Shown here: piece by piece, positions 6,102-14,719 of the stretch
Numbering within the stretch: position 1 is the first letter of the stretch
Layout: the number at the start of each line of letters is the position of its first letter
Source: a virus
DNA length: 27,477 nucleotides
Strand: one strand, 5' to 3'
IMG/VR virus record: IMGVR_UViG_3300031772_007576
Coordinates: 1 to 27,477 of that record
Notes under the pieces: generated by a model
Databases searched by the model: none
The model's input: only the letters and a program-made list of their open reading frames with translations
What the model was told of the DNA's origin: nothing
Made by a program: the position numbers and the translations under genes

Positions 6102-9100
6102 TTAGATAAGCGCTTCGCTGCACACGATCTTGGGAACGGGTTTCTCTCCGAAGTCCAGGCTCGGCCTGTCCAGCCATTCCCGCATGTTGTGTTGGAGGTA
6201 GAGATCACTCAGGAGTTTCAACAAGGTTTGGCCGGCAATCCCGTTCCGGCGGATTCGATTGAGCTCCTGATTGAGCACTCTTGTGACCGGGGCACGAAAT
6301 GCTTTTTCCAGGATGTTGACCTGTCCCCGCACGTCCTCGTCACCGGTTAGCCCGAAGAGCACACGAAGCTCTCGCAGGACATAACGCTGCCCATGCGTCA
6401 GGGAAAGCGTATGCTCCCGCTCCGTCTGGCGGTGTTTGACCTCTTCGGCGAACTGACGCTGGACCCGCATGACCGCCTGATTGTAGTTCTTGGGCAGGTC
6501 GTCGGCCTTCAGGTCCGGCCCGCACTTGATGGCTCCGAGCACCTTGGGGATGTCGCGCGAAAGTATCTGACCCTGCGGATCGACCATGAAGAGTTGCTGG
6601 TATCGCCCGGCCTGGCAGAAGACGTACACGCCCTTGTAGGTGGACGACCGGGCAGTGCGGATGCCGTCGTGGAGATTGGCGATTCGCTCGTATTCGGCCG
6701 GGTCATCCTTTCGGAGTTGCCGGAGGATCTCTTCGGCCTCGTTGATGTCGAGGATTTCCTGCTCGTCTTCGTCATCGAAGAGCGCGAGCTGTCCGCCTTG
6801 TTTCTCGTAGATTGCGTACATGGCCTCCTCGTTAAGCCGCTCACTCTTGTCCAGGATGGCCGAGTCTTCCCCGATGCTGTCATGAATCTCCTGTATGCGG
6901 TTGTGCAGCTTCTGCCGGAGCCCCAACTGCCGCTCGATTCCCGTTTCCGGCAGGAAGTTGAACCCGTAAATGATCAGATGCTCCGATCCGATTCGGTCGA
7001 TGCGGCCGAACCGCTGAATCAGCTTCACGGGGTTCCAGTGGAGGTCGTAATTGATGATGTTATCGCAATCCTGAAGGTTCAGACCTTCGGCCAGCACGTC
7101 CGTGGCCACAAGCGTCGTGATCTCAGATTCGCCGCCCTGGAACTTGTACTCGGGGTTGGCCTTGGGCGCGAAACGTCCAACGACCTTGACCTTGGACTTG
7201 TCCCCGCTGAAGATGACCTCGATGTCGTCGCGCCTTGCATCGGGGTTCAGGTTATCGAAGATGTACCGAGCCGTGTCCGCATACTGAGTGAAGATCAGCC
7301 GCTTGCCGTTCTTGAGGGGCTTCTGGTTCAAGCGACGGATAAGCGTCTGAAGCTTGGCATCTCGTTCAGGTGTTATGGGCGCCACCGCCTTCAGAATCTT
7401 CTGCAGCAGCTTCAGGTCGTGCTCGATGTGCGCCTCAAGTCGGTCTGTGTCGAAGTCGCTGGCCGGGTACTTGCCTTCAACACCCCGCAACGCCTCCACG
7501 ATATCTCGTTCCTCCGCCTCGTTGGGGTCATAGAGGATCGCCTGCGCCTCTTCGCCGGCGGCCACGATGCCCTGGCGCAGGGCATCCAGGAATCGCTTGT
7601 GTCCGGTGATCAGCCGCCCAATTGTGCAACGGAAGGCCTCCACACTGGACTCGAACCGCTTGAACAGCAGAATGCGCATCAGGCCGCGGAGGTTGACCCC
7701 GGCCCGCTTAAGGCTGGCGTAGGGCTCCCGGCGGCGCTTCTCTTCCGGCAGGTAGTGCCACAGGCCATAACGAGCATAGGTCAGTTCATCCAGGTGGGGG
7801 GTCGCCGGCTGGCCCTTACGCCTCTTGCCCAGATACCCGCGCAACTGCTGGTAGAGGCCCTGATAGGTGTCCTCGATGCTGTACTCGATGGTTTCCAATT
7901 CACGGGTGGGAAAGAACTGATGCCTGCCGCCGACCATGACATACGCCCGGCGCGTGCCATCCACGTACTCCTTCCACCGGGACGGATCGACCTGTTGGTG
8001 CGTTTCAGCATCAAAGCCGTAGAAGCGCAGAATGTGGCTGCGCAGTCGCCGAATCAGGATGTGACGCAAGAGTTCCTGAATCTGCTTCTCGCCTTTCTCT
8101 ATCTGCTTGAAGTATTCCTTCAGGTCTGGCGGCGATATGGGCAGGTCCGTCTTGTCGTCAGGGTGAAACAGCTTAATCTGATGGTACACGTCCCAGGCGC
8201 TCTTGTTCCGCGGCGTGGCCGTCAGGAAACAGCACCGCTTGCCGACCTTGAGAAAATCCTGGACAACCCGATATCGCTGCGTGTCGCTGTGGCGGAAGTT
8301 GTGGCTTTCGTCGATCAGCACAAAATCCCGGTCACGGTACTTCACGTCATCGCGCAGGAAATTGGCAAACCGGTCCCCGTCGTCCTCGTGGAGATAGCCC
8401 ATCGACAGGACGCGGGCATTGAGTTGATAGACCTCGTTGTACCGCTCCCACATCTCCACAAGGGGCGCCGGGCAGATGATAAGCGGCCGGGCACGCTCAA
8501 CCCGCTCGAAGTGCTTGACGATGGCCGCACCGATGTAGCTCTTGCCCATGCCAACCACGTCGGCCACGAATGCGCCGCCGTAATCACGGACCATCTGGAT
8601 CGCCTGCCGCACCGCCACCTTCTGGAAGTCGGCCAGAAGCTTGGTAACATCGTCGTCCCACAGCAGATCCTGGTCGTCGGCGCCTTCCAGCCGGTCCCTG
8701 ACCAGCGCGTACAGCGTCTTCATGTAGATGTCGTAGGGGCGAACGGAGGCTGCCGCCCACGACTGCTTCATCTCTTGCATCAGGGCTTCATCGAAGTCCT
8801 GTGACTCCTTCCACAGCTCGTCGAACCAGCAGACAAGTTCCGCGTGGTTGTCGTTGCCCTGGACGACGACGTTCAGTTCCGTGTTGTGCGTCACGCCCGA
8901 CAGAGTGAGGTTGGACGAACCTACGATGGCAATGCCCTTCTCATGGCGGTCCACGGTCTTGCCCTTGCCATCGAACACCTTGCCGTAGTCAAAGATGTAC
9001 GCCTTGGCGTGCATCCGGCCCTTGGTGTAGACCTTCACCTTCAGACGCTTTTCCTCGATCATCCGCACCATGCCGCGCACCAAAGTTTCCGCCTCGTCGG

Positions 9101-9443
9101 TCTGGTCCATCAGGCTGACCGCTTCGCGGATGTTTTCGGCCGTCTCGCCGGCCATTTCCTTGACTGCGGTCCGCTTGGGGTACGCCTCCTCCTCGATTTT
9201 ATCCTTGACCAGTTCCAGCCGCCTGTATCCTTCGGCAAGCTGTTCCAGCGTCTGGCGGTTCGTCGTGTTGCCGATCAACAGGCGCAATTCCTTCACGTCG
9301 GCCAGCTTCTGGCCAATGGAGGTCAGCCCCGACAGGAAGAAGTACCCGACGGCAAACCGGGCCGATTCGGTGCTGGAGAGTATCTGGTTGATGTGGTCAA
9401 CCAGCTTTTCCTTGCGGTTGTCAATTATGTCGTGCGTGGGCAT
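6102..9443 (-). CDS. PLD-nuclease / SNF2-type helicase fusion
   Basis: A 1113-residue two-part enzyme. Residues 1-200 form a phospholipase-D-like nuclease domain with one HKD motif (H145, K147, D152 in HAKAYIFD) and a following GSSN (175-178). Residues about 270-850 are a superfamily 2 SNF2-like helicase: motif I GMGKS 298-302, motif II DESH 378-381, motif III TATP 408-411, and motif VI QRFGRIDRIG 810-819. The C-terminal 260 residues are helical and unassigned. PLD domains usually dimerise to complete an active site. Such PLD-helicases accompany methylases in DISARM-like and restriction-like loci and would translocate on and cut unmodified DNA. The start overlaps the end of the sigma-fusion gene by 23 bp, and its Shine-Dalgarno (AAGGA) is almost flush with ATG, so translation probably depends on coupling. 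Confidence 0.87.
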   Translation of the reverse strand: MPTHDIIDNRKEKLVDHINQILSSTESARFAVGYFFLSGLTSIGQKLADVKELRLLIGNTTNRQTLEQLAEGYRRLELVKDKIEEEAYPKRTAVKEMAGETAENIREAVSLMDQTDEAETLVRGMVRMIEEKRLKVKVYTKGRMHAKAYIFDYGKVFDGKGKTVDRHEKGIAIVGSSNLTLSGVTHNTELNVVVQGNDNHAELVCWFDELWKESQDFDEALMQEMKQSWAAASVRPYDIYMKTLYALVRDRLEGADDQDLLWDDDVTKLLADFQKVAVRQAIQMVRDYGGAFVADVVGMGKSYIGAAIVKHFERVERARPLIICPAPLVEMWERYNEVYQLNARVLSMGYLHEDDGDRFANFLRDDVKYRDRDFVLIDESHNFRHSDTQRYRVVQDFLKVGKRCCFLTATPRNKSAWDVYHQIKLFHPDDKTDLPISPPDLKEYFKQIEKGEKQIQELLRHILIRRLRSHILRFYGFDAETHQQVDPSRWKEYVDGTRRAYVMVGGRHQFFPTRELETIEYSIEDTYQGLYQQLRGYLGKRRKGQPATPHLDELTYARYGLWHYLPEEKRRREPYASLKRAGVNLRGLMRILLFKRFESSVEAFRCTIGRLITGHKRFLDALRQGIVAAGEEAQAILYDPNEAEERDIVEALRGVEGKYPASDFDTDRLEAHIEHDLKLLQKILKAVAPITPERDAKLQTLIRRLNQKPLKNGKRLIFTQYADTARYIFDNLNPDARRDDIEVIFSGDKSKVKVVGRFAPKANPEYKFQGGESEITTLVATDVLAEGLNLQDCDNIINYDLHWNPVKLIQRFGRIDRIGSEHLIIYGFNFLPETGIERQLGLRQKLHNRIQEIHDSIGEDSAILDKSERLNEEAMYAIYEKQGGQLALFDDEDEQEILDINEAEEILRQLRKDDPAEYERIANLHDGIRTARSSTYKGVYVFCQAGRYQQLFMVDPQGQILSRDIPKVLGAIKCGPDLKADDLPKNYNQAVMRVQRQFAEEVKHRQTEREHTLSLTHGQRYVLRELRVLFGLTGDEDVRGQVNILEKAFRAPVTRVLNQELNRIRRNGIAGQTLLKLLSDLYLQHNMREWLDRPSLDFGEKPVPKIVCSEALI

Positions 9444-10707
9444 TCCTTGTCTCCCGGCCGCTTGGCGTGCCGTCAGCGTTTAACAGGAACCCGAGCCGGG
9501 CAAGTGCCTTACTCTCGATCTGTCGCACGCTCTCCCGTGTCAGTCTAATGCTTTTCCCGGTTTCTTCCAGTGTTTGCTCGTTGCCAGTAATCAGACCGAA
9601 CCTGGCGCTGATGACGACCCGTTCCATCGGCTTCAGTCGATCTACGGCCATGCGAACAGCATCGCGTCGTTCATGCAGAACAAGCCCGCGTTCCGGACCT
9701 ACGGCGTTTAGGTCTCGCAGATCGTGCCGCTCCAAAACATCAACCACGGAACGCTTGAAGAGTGGGCGTTCATTTGCATCCACCCGCCTCACCAGCCCGT
9801 AATACACGATCATCGCACGCAATAGGTGGGTCTTAATCGCCCGCACGGCATAGGTCGAAAACCTGGTGCCTCGCTGGGCGTCGAAGCAGTTGGCAGCTCG
9901 AATCAAACCGATGTTGCCAAGTTGGATCAAATCGTCAAGATCAAGCCCCCCTGCGTACTGCCTCTTTGCCAACCGCATAGCAAAGTATGCCGAAAGCAGA
10001 AGATTCGCGCAGACCAGTGCATTACGCACATCGAGATACTCCCGACTGGCGTCCTTGTTGCCCGTGCGCTCGATGCGGAGCTGAGTCAGCCGTACAACGA
10101 TATCCCGTTCCTCCTTGGCTGACAAACGCGGATAACGCCGCACGTCCCGCCAATAGGGTGTATCACCATCCCGTCCTTGCTTGGCAGGCTCAAACTGTCT
10201 TCGTCCGCGGCTGAATACGGTGTCAAACGCATTAAGCAGGCCAGCAAGGGGCCTATCTCGGCCGTCTTTCGCATATGTCCGCAAACGCGCGAGTTGGGCA
10301 GCCAGTTTAGGCGTGCTATCCCCATCGGGTCCGATCCGCAGGTGTCGGAGTTCTTCGCCGTCCCGCCCGGCGCGGTGAAACACCAGGTTCCAGGCAACCT
10401 GACCTGCATCGGAAAACACCAGCAGAGCATACGGCATGACTTGCTTGACGTGATCTGCCAGCGCCCGCATGGCGGCGGCACCATCGTGTTGGGAAGTCAT
10501 TCTGGCATAGATGACGTGCAAACCCTGATATCTAGCGAACAAGCGGACTTCATGGAATTGGGAGGCCAGGTTTTCGTCCATAAGCCGCTGGGGGAATGAC
10601 GCCTCGGTGCGGTCGTAACCCAGTGCAGACCAAAAGAGCTTCTTCAGCGGCTCTTCGCCGCGGAAATCCTTCAACAGACCGACAATCTCATTTTGAAGCT
10701 CCCACAC
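9421..10707 (-). CDS. Methyltransferase-type N-terminal domain fused to a sigma-70 factor
   Basis: A 428-residue, uninterrupted fusion. Residues 1-165 are homologous to the N-terminus of the neighbouring methyltransferase: LLKDFRGEEPLKKLFWSALG (11-30), HVIYAR (64-69) and PYALLVFS (92-99) have direct counterparts there. From 183 it is a sigma-70-family factor. Region 1.2 is at about 183-212. Region 2, with the RNA-polymerase-binding stretch DLIQLGNIGLIRAANCFD (259-276) and FSTYA (283-287), follows. A short degenerate region 3 comes next, then a good region 4 with helix-turn-helix LEETGKSIRLTRESVRQIES (380-399). The tryptophan pair used by housekeeping sigmas to melt promoters is replaced (VRAIKTH), as in alternative sigmas. 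A GTG start at 10707 with AGGGG upstream is used; the same frame has TAG at 10717-10719. It may regulate the operon, or bring the restriction proteins to transcription complexes. Confidence 0.88.
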   Translation of the reverse strand: MWELQNEIVGLLKDFRGEEPLKKLFWSALGYDRTEASFPQRLMDENLASQFHEVRLFARYQGLHVIYARMTSQHDGAAAMRALADHVKQVMPYALLVFSDAGQVAWNLVFHRAGRDGEELRHLRIGPDGDSTPKLAAQLARLRTYAKDGRDRPLAGLLNAFDTVFSRGRRQFEPAKQGRDGDTPYWRDVRRYPRLSAKEERDIVVRLTQLRIERTGNKDASREYLDVRNALVCANLLLSAYFAMRLAKRQYAGGLDLDDLIQLGNIGLIRAANCFDAQRGTRFSTYAVRAIKTHLLRAMIVYYGLVRRVDANERPLFKRSVVDVLERHDLRDLNAVGPERGLVLHERRDAVRMAVDRLKPMERVVISARFGLITGNEQTLEETGKSIRLTRESVRQIESKALARLGFLLNADGTPSGRETRNAHARHN

Positions 10708-10716
10708 AAGGAACCC

Positions 10717-10806
10717 CTATATATGAGCAGTCACGCCAGGCACGAAGACCGGGAAACCTACGACACGTCCGTGACGCTGAGTCATCCAGATTGTGTAACT
10801 GGTCAT
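10717..10806 (-). CDS. Possible 29-residue leader ORF in frame with the sigma fusion
   Basis: The 128-bp gap between the methyltransferase stop and the sigma-fusion start contains an ATG frame of 29 codons (MTSYTIWMTQRHGRVVGFPV and nine more residues). It ends with TAG exactly three codons before, and in frame with, the GTG start of the sigma fusion. The AAGGAG upstream is about 16 bp from ATG, which is too far to be strong. It could be a leader peptide that couples or attenuates translation, a read-through N-terminal extension, or chance. Confidence 0.25.
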   Translation of the reverse strand: MTSYTIWMTQRHGRVVGFPVFVPGVTAHI

Positions 10807-10834
10807 GTTCAATAGTCTCTCTGCTCCTTCCACT

Positions 10835-13800
10835 CTATAACTCGTCAACTTCATCGAGAGCAAACGGTAAGCCGCTCTTGTACCAGTCGTCGAAGCTTTG
10901 TCTTGCCTCTCTGGCTGTATCGCTCTTCGCCATACGCGACCAGATCATCTGGCAAGTAGCATTCTGTAATTCGGAAACCAACAGGCGTCGCTGTCGTGAG
11001 TCAGAAAAACCTAACGCTTCCAAGTACGCCTCATCGAGGGCCCTTCGATCCTCTCTGCGCACCTCATCGTAGAACATAAGCGGTTCACGAGTGGCTACTC
11101 GGTCAAAGCACGCGCCGAAATGTTTCAAGTGTTCCGTGCTGATCGTGCGAGGGTCCAAGACTGGCAGGTCGCCAAGTTCATATGTCTGTGTCTTCAAAAG
11201 TCCCTGACCGAAATTAGCCCGGCCCGCGATCTCATAGACCATGAGTGTAAACGCTGATAGAACGCTGCCGGCCACGATCTTGCGCCATGATGGATTGTGT
11301 AACCTGACCTCGACAAGATTGTCGCTGGCACAGGCGTTCGGACTGATAGCCACCACCGGCCGTCGTTTGTGTCCTATTGGTATGAGGATATCTGCGGCCG
11401 ATCTGACATCGATGCGATACCAAGGATCACGGACCCTGAGAGTTGGGCGCTCGTGGTAGCCAAGTCGCTCACCGCGCTTGATGTATGAGAGGGCAAAACG
11501 ATGCCGGCCGGTAACATCGTTTAGGCTTACAAGTTTGTAAGAAACGTCAGAAAGGGTAAGATGAGGCCGGCGGAGTTCCCTCGCTTTGACAATGACAGGA
11601 AGCGTCACGAACTCCTCTTCGATTCGATGGATGCTATCGTCGTCACAGACGATCTCCGCGACACCATCCTGCGAAGAAGCTACGCGAACAAAGAAGAAAT
11701 CATTTGCGCCCGTTGTCAAGCCACGACGAACGTCTCCGAGCTCACGAAGAGGGACAAGCCTGTCGCTGGCCTTCTCTTTGATGGCCCAATATATCTCTGG
11801 TGCTCTAAGATACTTTCCGCCCCATTTGTTGGGGCCATAGCTAGGCGCCTCAAGTAACGAGCGGCGATGAGGGGTAGCTGTTTCTCCGTCGTCGTCGCCT
11901 TTTATCGCCATGCAGCCGTCGTGAAACAAGTCCAGTTGGGTGAGCGAAAACAGCCGGTATTCGGCAGTCGATTTTCGGTGGCGAGTCTCCTCTATTTCCT
12001 GGTAGAGGATCGGTGAAAGCGCCTGTTCAAAAGGCACCTTGAACATTATGAACCGGGCGGTGTGGGATAGTCCTCCATCGTTGTGGTCATCCGGCCGGGA
12101 AAGCAGGGCGATCACCGTGTTTATGTCGGCCGAGGCGAAGGACCGCTTAGCCTGGTTGTCGATGACCATCTTCACATGGCCGTGCCGCAGCAGGAACTCC
12201 TGGAGGTCGGCGCCGTAGGCGACATCCAGCCAAGAGTTCGAGGTGATGAAGCAGAACGAGCCCTTGGTGTTCAGCAGCGACAGGCCGTGGAAGTAGAAAT
12301 AGACATATAAGTCGCTCTTGGCGTTGATCTTGCGGGCAGGCTTTTCGCTGTTGGCCTTGTAACCGAAGAAGGCTGGCCAGGCCTGGTAGACCGACCGGGC
12401 GAGCATGGCCTTGTATTCCTTCTTGTCCTCCGTAACCTGCCTGCCGCTGACGATGGGGGCGGCGATGCTTTCTTGGCGGACATAAGGCGGGTTGCCTACG
12501 ACGATGTCGAAGCCGCCCGTGTCGGATTCCATTACCTCGGCGAAGGCGATGTCCCAGACCAGAGGCACATCCTTGGGATGGCGAAGGGCGGCCTGCTGCT
12601 GCTTCAGGGCTGCAACCTCTTCCATCAGATCGGCAATCTGCTTCTCCCGCTCTTCATGGGCGAGGGACATCTGCCTGGCTGGCCCATCGGCCTCGCCCGT
12701 GAGCAGGTTGCGCTGTGTGGCCGGCTTTTCAGCCTGGATGCGCATGAGCTTCTTGGCCTCTTCATCCAGCGCGGCTGCCCGGTTGCCGAGCAGGTCACGG
12801 AAGATGACGACTTCGTCGCTCTCGATCCGCTTCTTCTCTCTGTCATAGTCAGCTCCAGGAACTTCGTTGTTGAAGAAGGCGAGCTTGGCATTCTGGAGCT
12901 TGCGGAGCCGGTCCTTGATGACCTTGGGGATGTCCATGTTGCCGCGGCGGCGGCTCAGGGATATGCCGCCGACCTCCTGAACCAGACTGTCGCCGCAACG
13001 AATCTTGAAGGAGAAGTGCGGCAGCAGCGGCTCCTGGCGGACGTGGAGTTCCTCGCGGGACATCTCCACGTCGATAATCAGGGCAAGCCACAGGCGCAGC
13101 TCGGCCACGTGGCAAGCCCATTCCATCACGTCCACACCGTAAAGGCTGCGGCCGATGATGCCTTTCTTGCGGTCGTAAGGCGACTCCTTTCGGCCGACTT
13201 GTCCGGCGGCCCGGGCGCGCAGGTCGTCCAGGATGTGCAGCATTCCGACCAGGAACGAGCCCGACCCGCAGGCCAGGTCCGCCACGGTGATCCGCTGGAG
13301 GTGCTCGTCCACTGCCGGCCAGAGCTTGGCCTTGGCCAAGCCGGCGTCGGCGCACTGTTTCTCGTCTAGCTGAATGGCAAAGACGGCCTCGTAGAACAGG
13401 TTCTTGTGCTTATCGCCCAGATGGTTAGCCAGGTTGTCCACCAGGGCCAGGCGGCACATGAGGTCAATCTCGGTGCGGGGCGTGTAGAAAATGCCCGCAT
13501 CGCCGCGTTCGTCGGCCTCCTCGGCCTCCTCGGAAAGATTGACCAACGACTCGTACACCTTGCCGATCATCTCGGGGTCCACGGCAACTTCCTGGTCGAG
13601 GGGGCTGTCTTCGGCGATGGTGAAGTTGTACCGCTCCAGGAAGGTGAAGATCTGCTTGAACCGCACGTCGGCGATATCGAAATCGTATTGGTGGTCCAGG
13701 TCGTTTTCCGAGAACAGGCCGCCGTTGAGGAACGGGGCCATCTGAAGAGCATCGCGGACAGTGTCCGGGAAGTGTTTGTGCCCGCCGTGGAACTTGTTGT

Positions 13801-14614
13801 TGAACGCCTCGAAGAACAAGACGCTGAGCCACTTGGAGAAGAACGTGTCGTTCGGCTGGCCCGCCTTGTTGTAGGCGTTCCAGAAGGCGCCGAGAAACTC
13901 GGCATCATCGCCCAGCCAGCCCTTACGTTGCACGAAGTAGAGGAACATGCAGCGGTTAAGGAACTGAAGGGCGTAATCGTGCGCCCAATGTTCGTCACGA
14001 GTCTGCTTGCCAAGATCATCCCGTAACAAATTGAAGACGGCCTTGTATTCCTCGTAGAACTGCTTCGTGACGGATTCAACGTCAAAGGCCTGGTCGTGGC
14101 GGTTTTGGATTTCCAGCGTCGAAATGCCAAAGAGGTTGAGGTTGATCGACGCCAGGTCCAGCATGGCCACCCGCTCGGAGGCGGTTCGCAGGCGCTCCAG
14201 CGGGCCGATGGTAATTCGGCGGAAGAGTCGCCGCTTCTGGTGATCTTCGCCCAGCTTGACGTTTACGAAGTGCCAGTGGTCTTGGCGCTTGTTGGAGAAT
14301 ATGAAGAGCGAATAAGGGTGTTCCTGAAGGAGGCGCGACACTACCGGGCGCTCCATGCCCAGGCGAAGATCGGGCGAGTCCAGCCGAGCATAGATGACAT
14401 GGAATGAGTTGTCGCTGCCTCCGGTGGCGAACAACACCGGGTCTTCAGCAAGCGATTCGGTGGCGAGCTGGCCCCACCCGCGTCGGGATATGGGCTCATT
14501 GACGCGCTGGTAGTTTAGCTGCGACCAGAACACTTGCTTCAGCGGGTCAAGCCCCCGAAGATTCTTCAGTAGCTCCCAGATCGACTGGTGTACTTCACGT
14601 TCTGGCCGCACCAT
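10835..14614 (-). CDS. Eco57I-like N6-adenine DNA methyltransferase of the defence operon
   Basis: A 1259-residue class I DNA methyltransferase. Residues 1-165 match the N-terminus of the sigma fusion (LLKNLRGLDPLKQVFWSQLN at 15-34, HVIYAR 72-77, PYSLFIFS 100-107). A helical region typical of long Eco57I/PglX-like enzymes follows, including FLNRCMFLYFVQRKGWLG. The SAM-binding motif is ADLACGSGSFL (about 445-455) and the catalytic motif is NPPY (708-711), the adenine-specific form. A coiled segment (about 560-680) lies between them. The last 400 residues should contain the target recognition domain. I see no clear PD-(D/E)XK nuclease motif, so cutting is probably left to the PLD-helicase. The start at 14614 is chosen for AAGGAG 6-7 bp upstream; the longer frame to 14686 is Arg-rich. 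DNA for the C-terminal third (10835 to about 12080) looks AT-richer than the rest. Confidence 0.9.
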   Translation of the reverse strand: MVRPEREVHQSIWELLKNLRGLDPLKQVFWSQLNYQRVNEPISRRGWGQLATESLAEDPVLFATGGSDNSFHVIYARLDSPDLRLGMERPVVSRLLQEHPYSLFIFSNKRQDHWHFVNVKLGEDHQKRRLFRRITIGPLERLRTASERVAMLDLASINLNLFGISTLEIQNRHDQAFDVESVTKQFYEEYKAVFNLLRDDLGKQTRDEHWAHDYALQFLNRCMFLYFVQRKGWLGDDAEFLGAFWNAYNKAGQPNDTFFSKWLSVLFFEAFNNKFHGGHKHFPDTVRDALQMAPFLNGGLFSENDLDHQYDFDIADVRFKQIFTFLERYNFTIAEDSPLDQEVAVDPEMIGKVYESLVNLSEEAEEADERGDAGIFYTPRTEIDLMCRLALVDNLANHLGDKHKNLFYEAVFAIQLDEKQCADAGLAKAKLWPAVDEHLQRITVADLACGSGSFLVGMLHILDDLRARAAGQVGRKESPYDRKKGIIGRSLYGVDVMEWACHVAELRLWLALIIDVEMSREELHVRQEPLLPHFSFKIRCGDSLVQEVGGISLSRRRGNMDIPKVIKDRLRKLQNAKLAFFNNEVPGADYDREKKRIESDEVVIFRDLLGNRAAALDEEAKKLMRIQAEKPATQRNLLTGEADGPARQMSLAHEEREKQIADLMEEVAALKQQQAALRHPKDVPLVWDIAFAEVMESDTGGFDIVVGNPPYVRQESIAAPIVSGRQVTEDKKEYKAMLARSVYQAWPAFFGYKANSEKPARKINAKSDLYVYFYFHGLSLLNTKGSFCFITSNSWLDVAYGADLQEFLLRHGHVKMVIDNQAKRSFASADINTVIALLSRPDDHNDGGLSHTARFIMFKVPFEQALSPILYQEIEETRHRKSTAEYRLFSLTQLDLFHDGCMAIKGDDDGETATPHRRSLLEAPSYGPNKWGGKYLRAPEIYWAIKEKASDRLVPLRELGDVRRGLTTGANDFFFVRVASSQDGVAEIVCDDDSIHRIEEEFVTLPVIVKARELRRPHLTLSDVSYKLVSLNDVTGRHRFALSYIKRGERLGYHERPTLRVRDPWYRIDVRSAADILIPIGHKRRPVVAISPNACASDNLVEVRLHNPSWRKIVAGSVLSAFTLMVYEIAGRANFGQGLLKTQTYELGDLPVLDPRTISTEHLKHFGACFDRVATREPLMFYDEVRREDRRALDEAYLEALGFSDSRQRRLLVSELQNATCQMIWSRMAKSDTAREARQSFDDWYKSGLPFALDEVDEL

Positions 14615-14719
14615 AGATAACTCCTTACGGCTGCTGTGCCGGCGAGCCAGTGCCGGCCGATCTTCACGCCGGGGCCTTGCCGTCACGGGCGATTTGGCAG
14701 AGCCTCGATGCTGACATCC

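Noticed and set aside
6393-8804. An 803-codon plus-strand frame opposite the PLD-helicase gene
   Set aside because: It is the antisense shadow of a gene with clear HKD, GMGKS, DESH and QRFGRIDRIG motifs. Its own translation is Leu/Val/Asp-rich without domains.
10835-14614. A canonical DISARM locus
   Set aside because: A methylase, SNF2 helicase and PLD are present, but no drmA helicase or drmB (DUF1998) frame is visible, and the sigma-fusion gene has no DISARM counterpart that I know.
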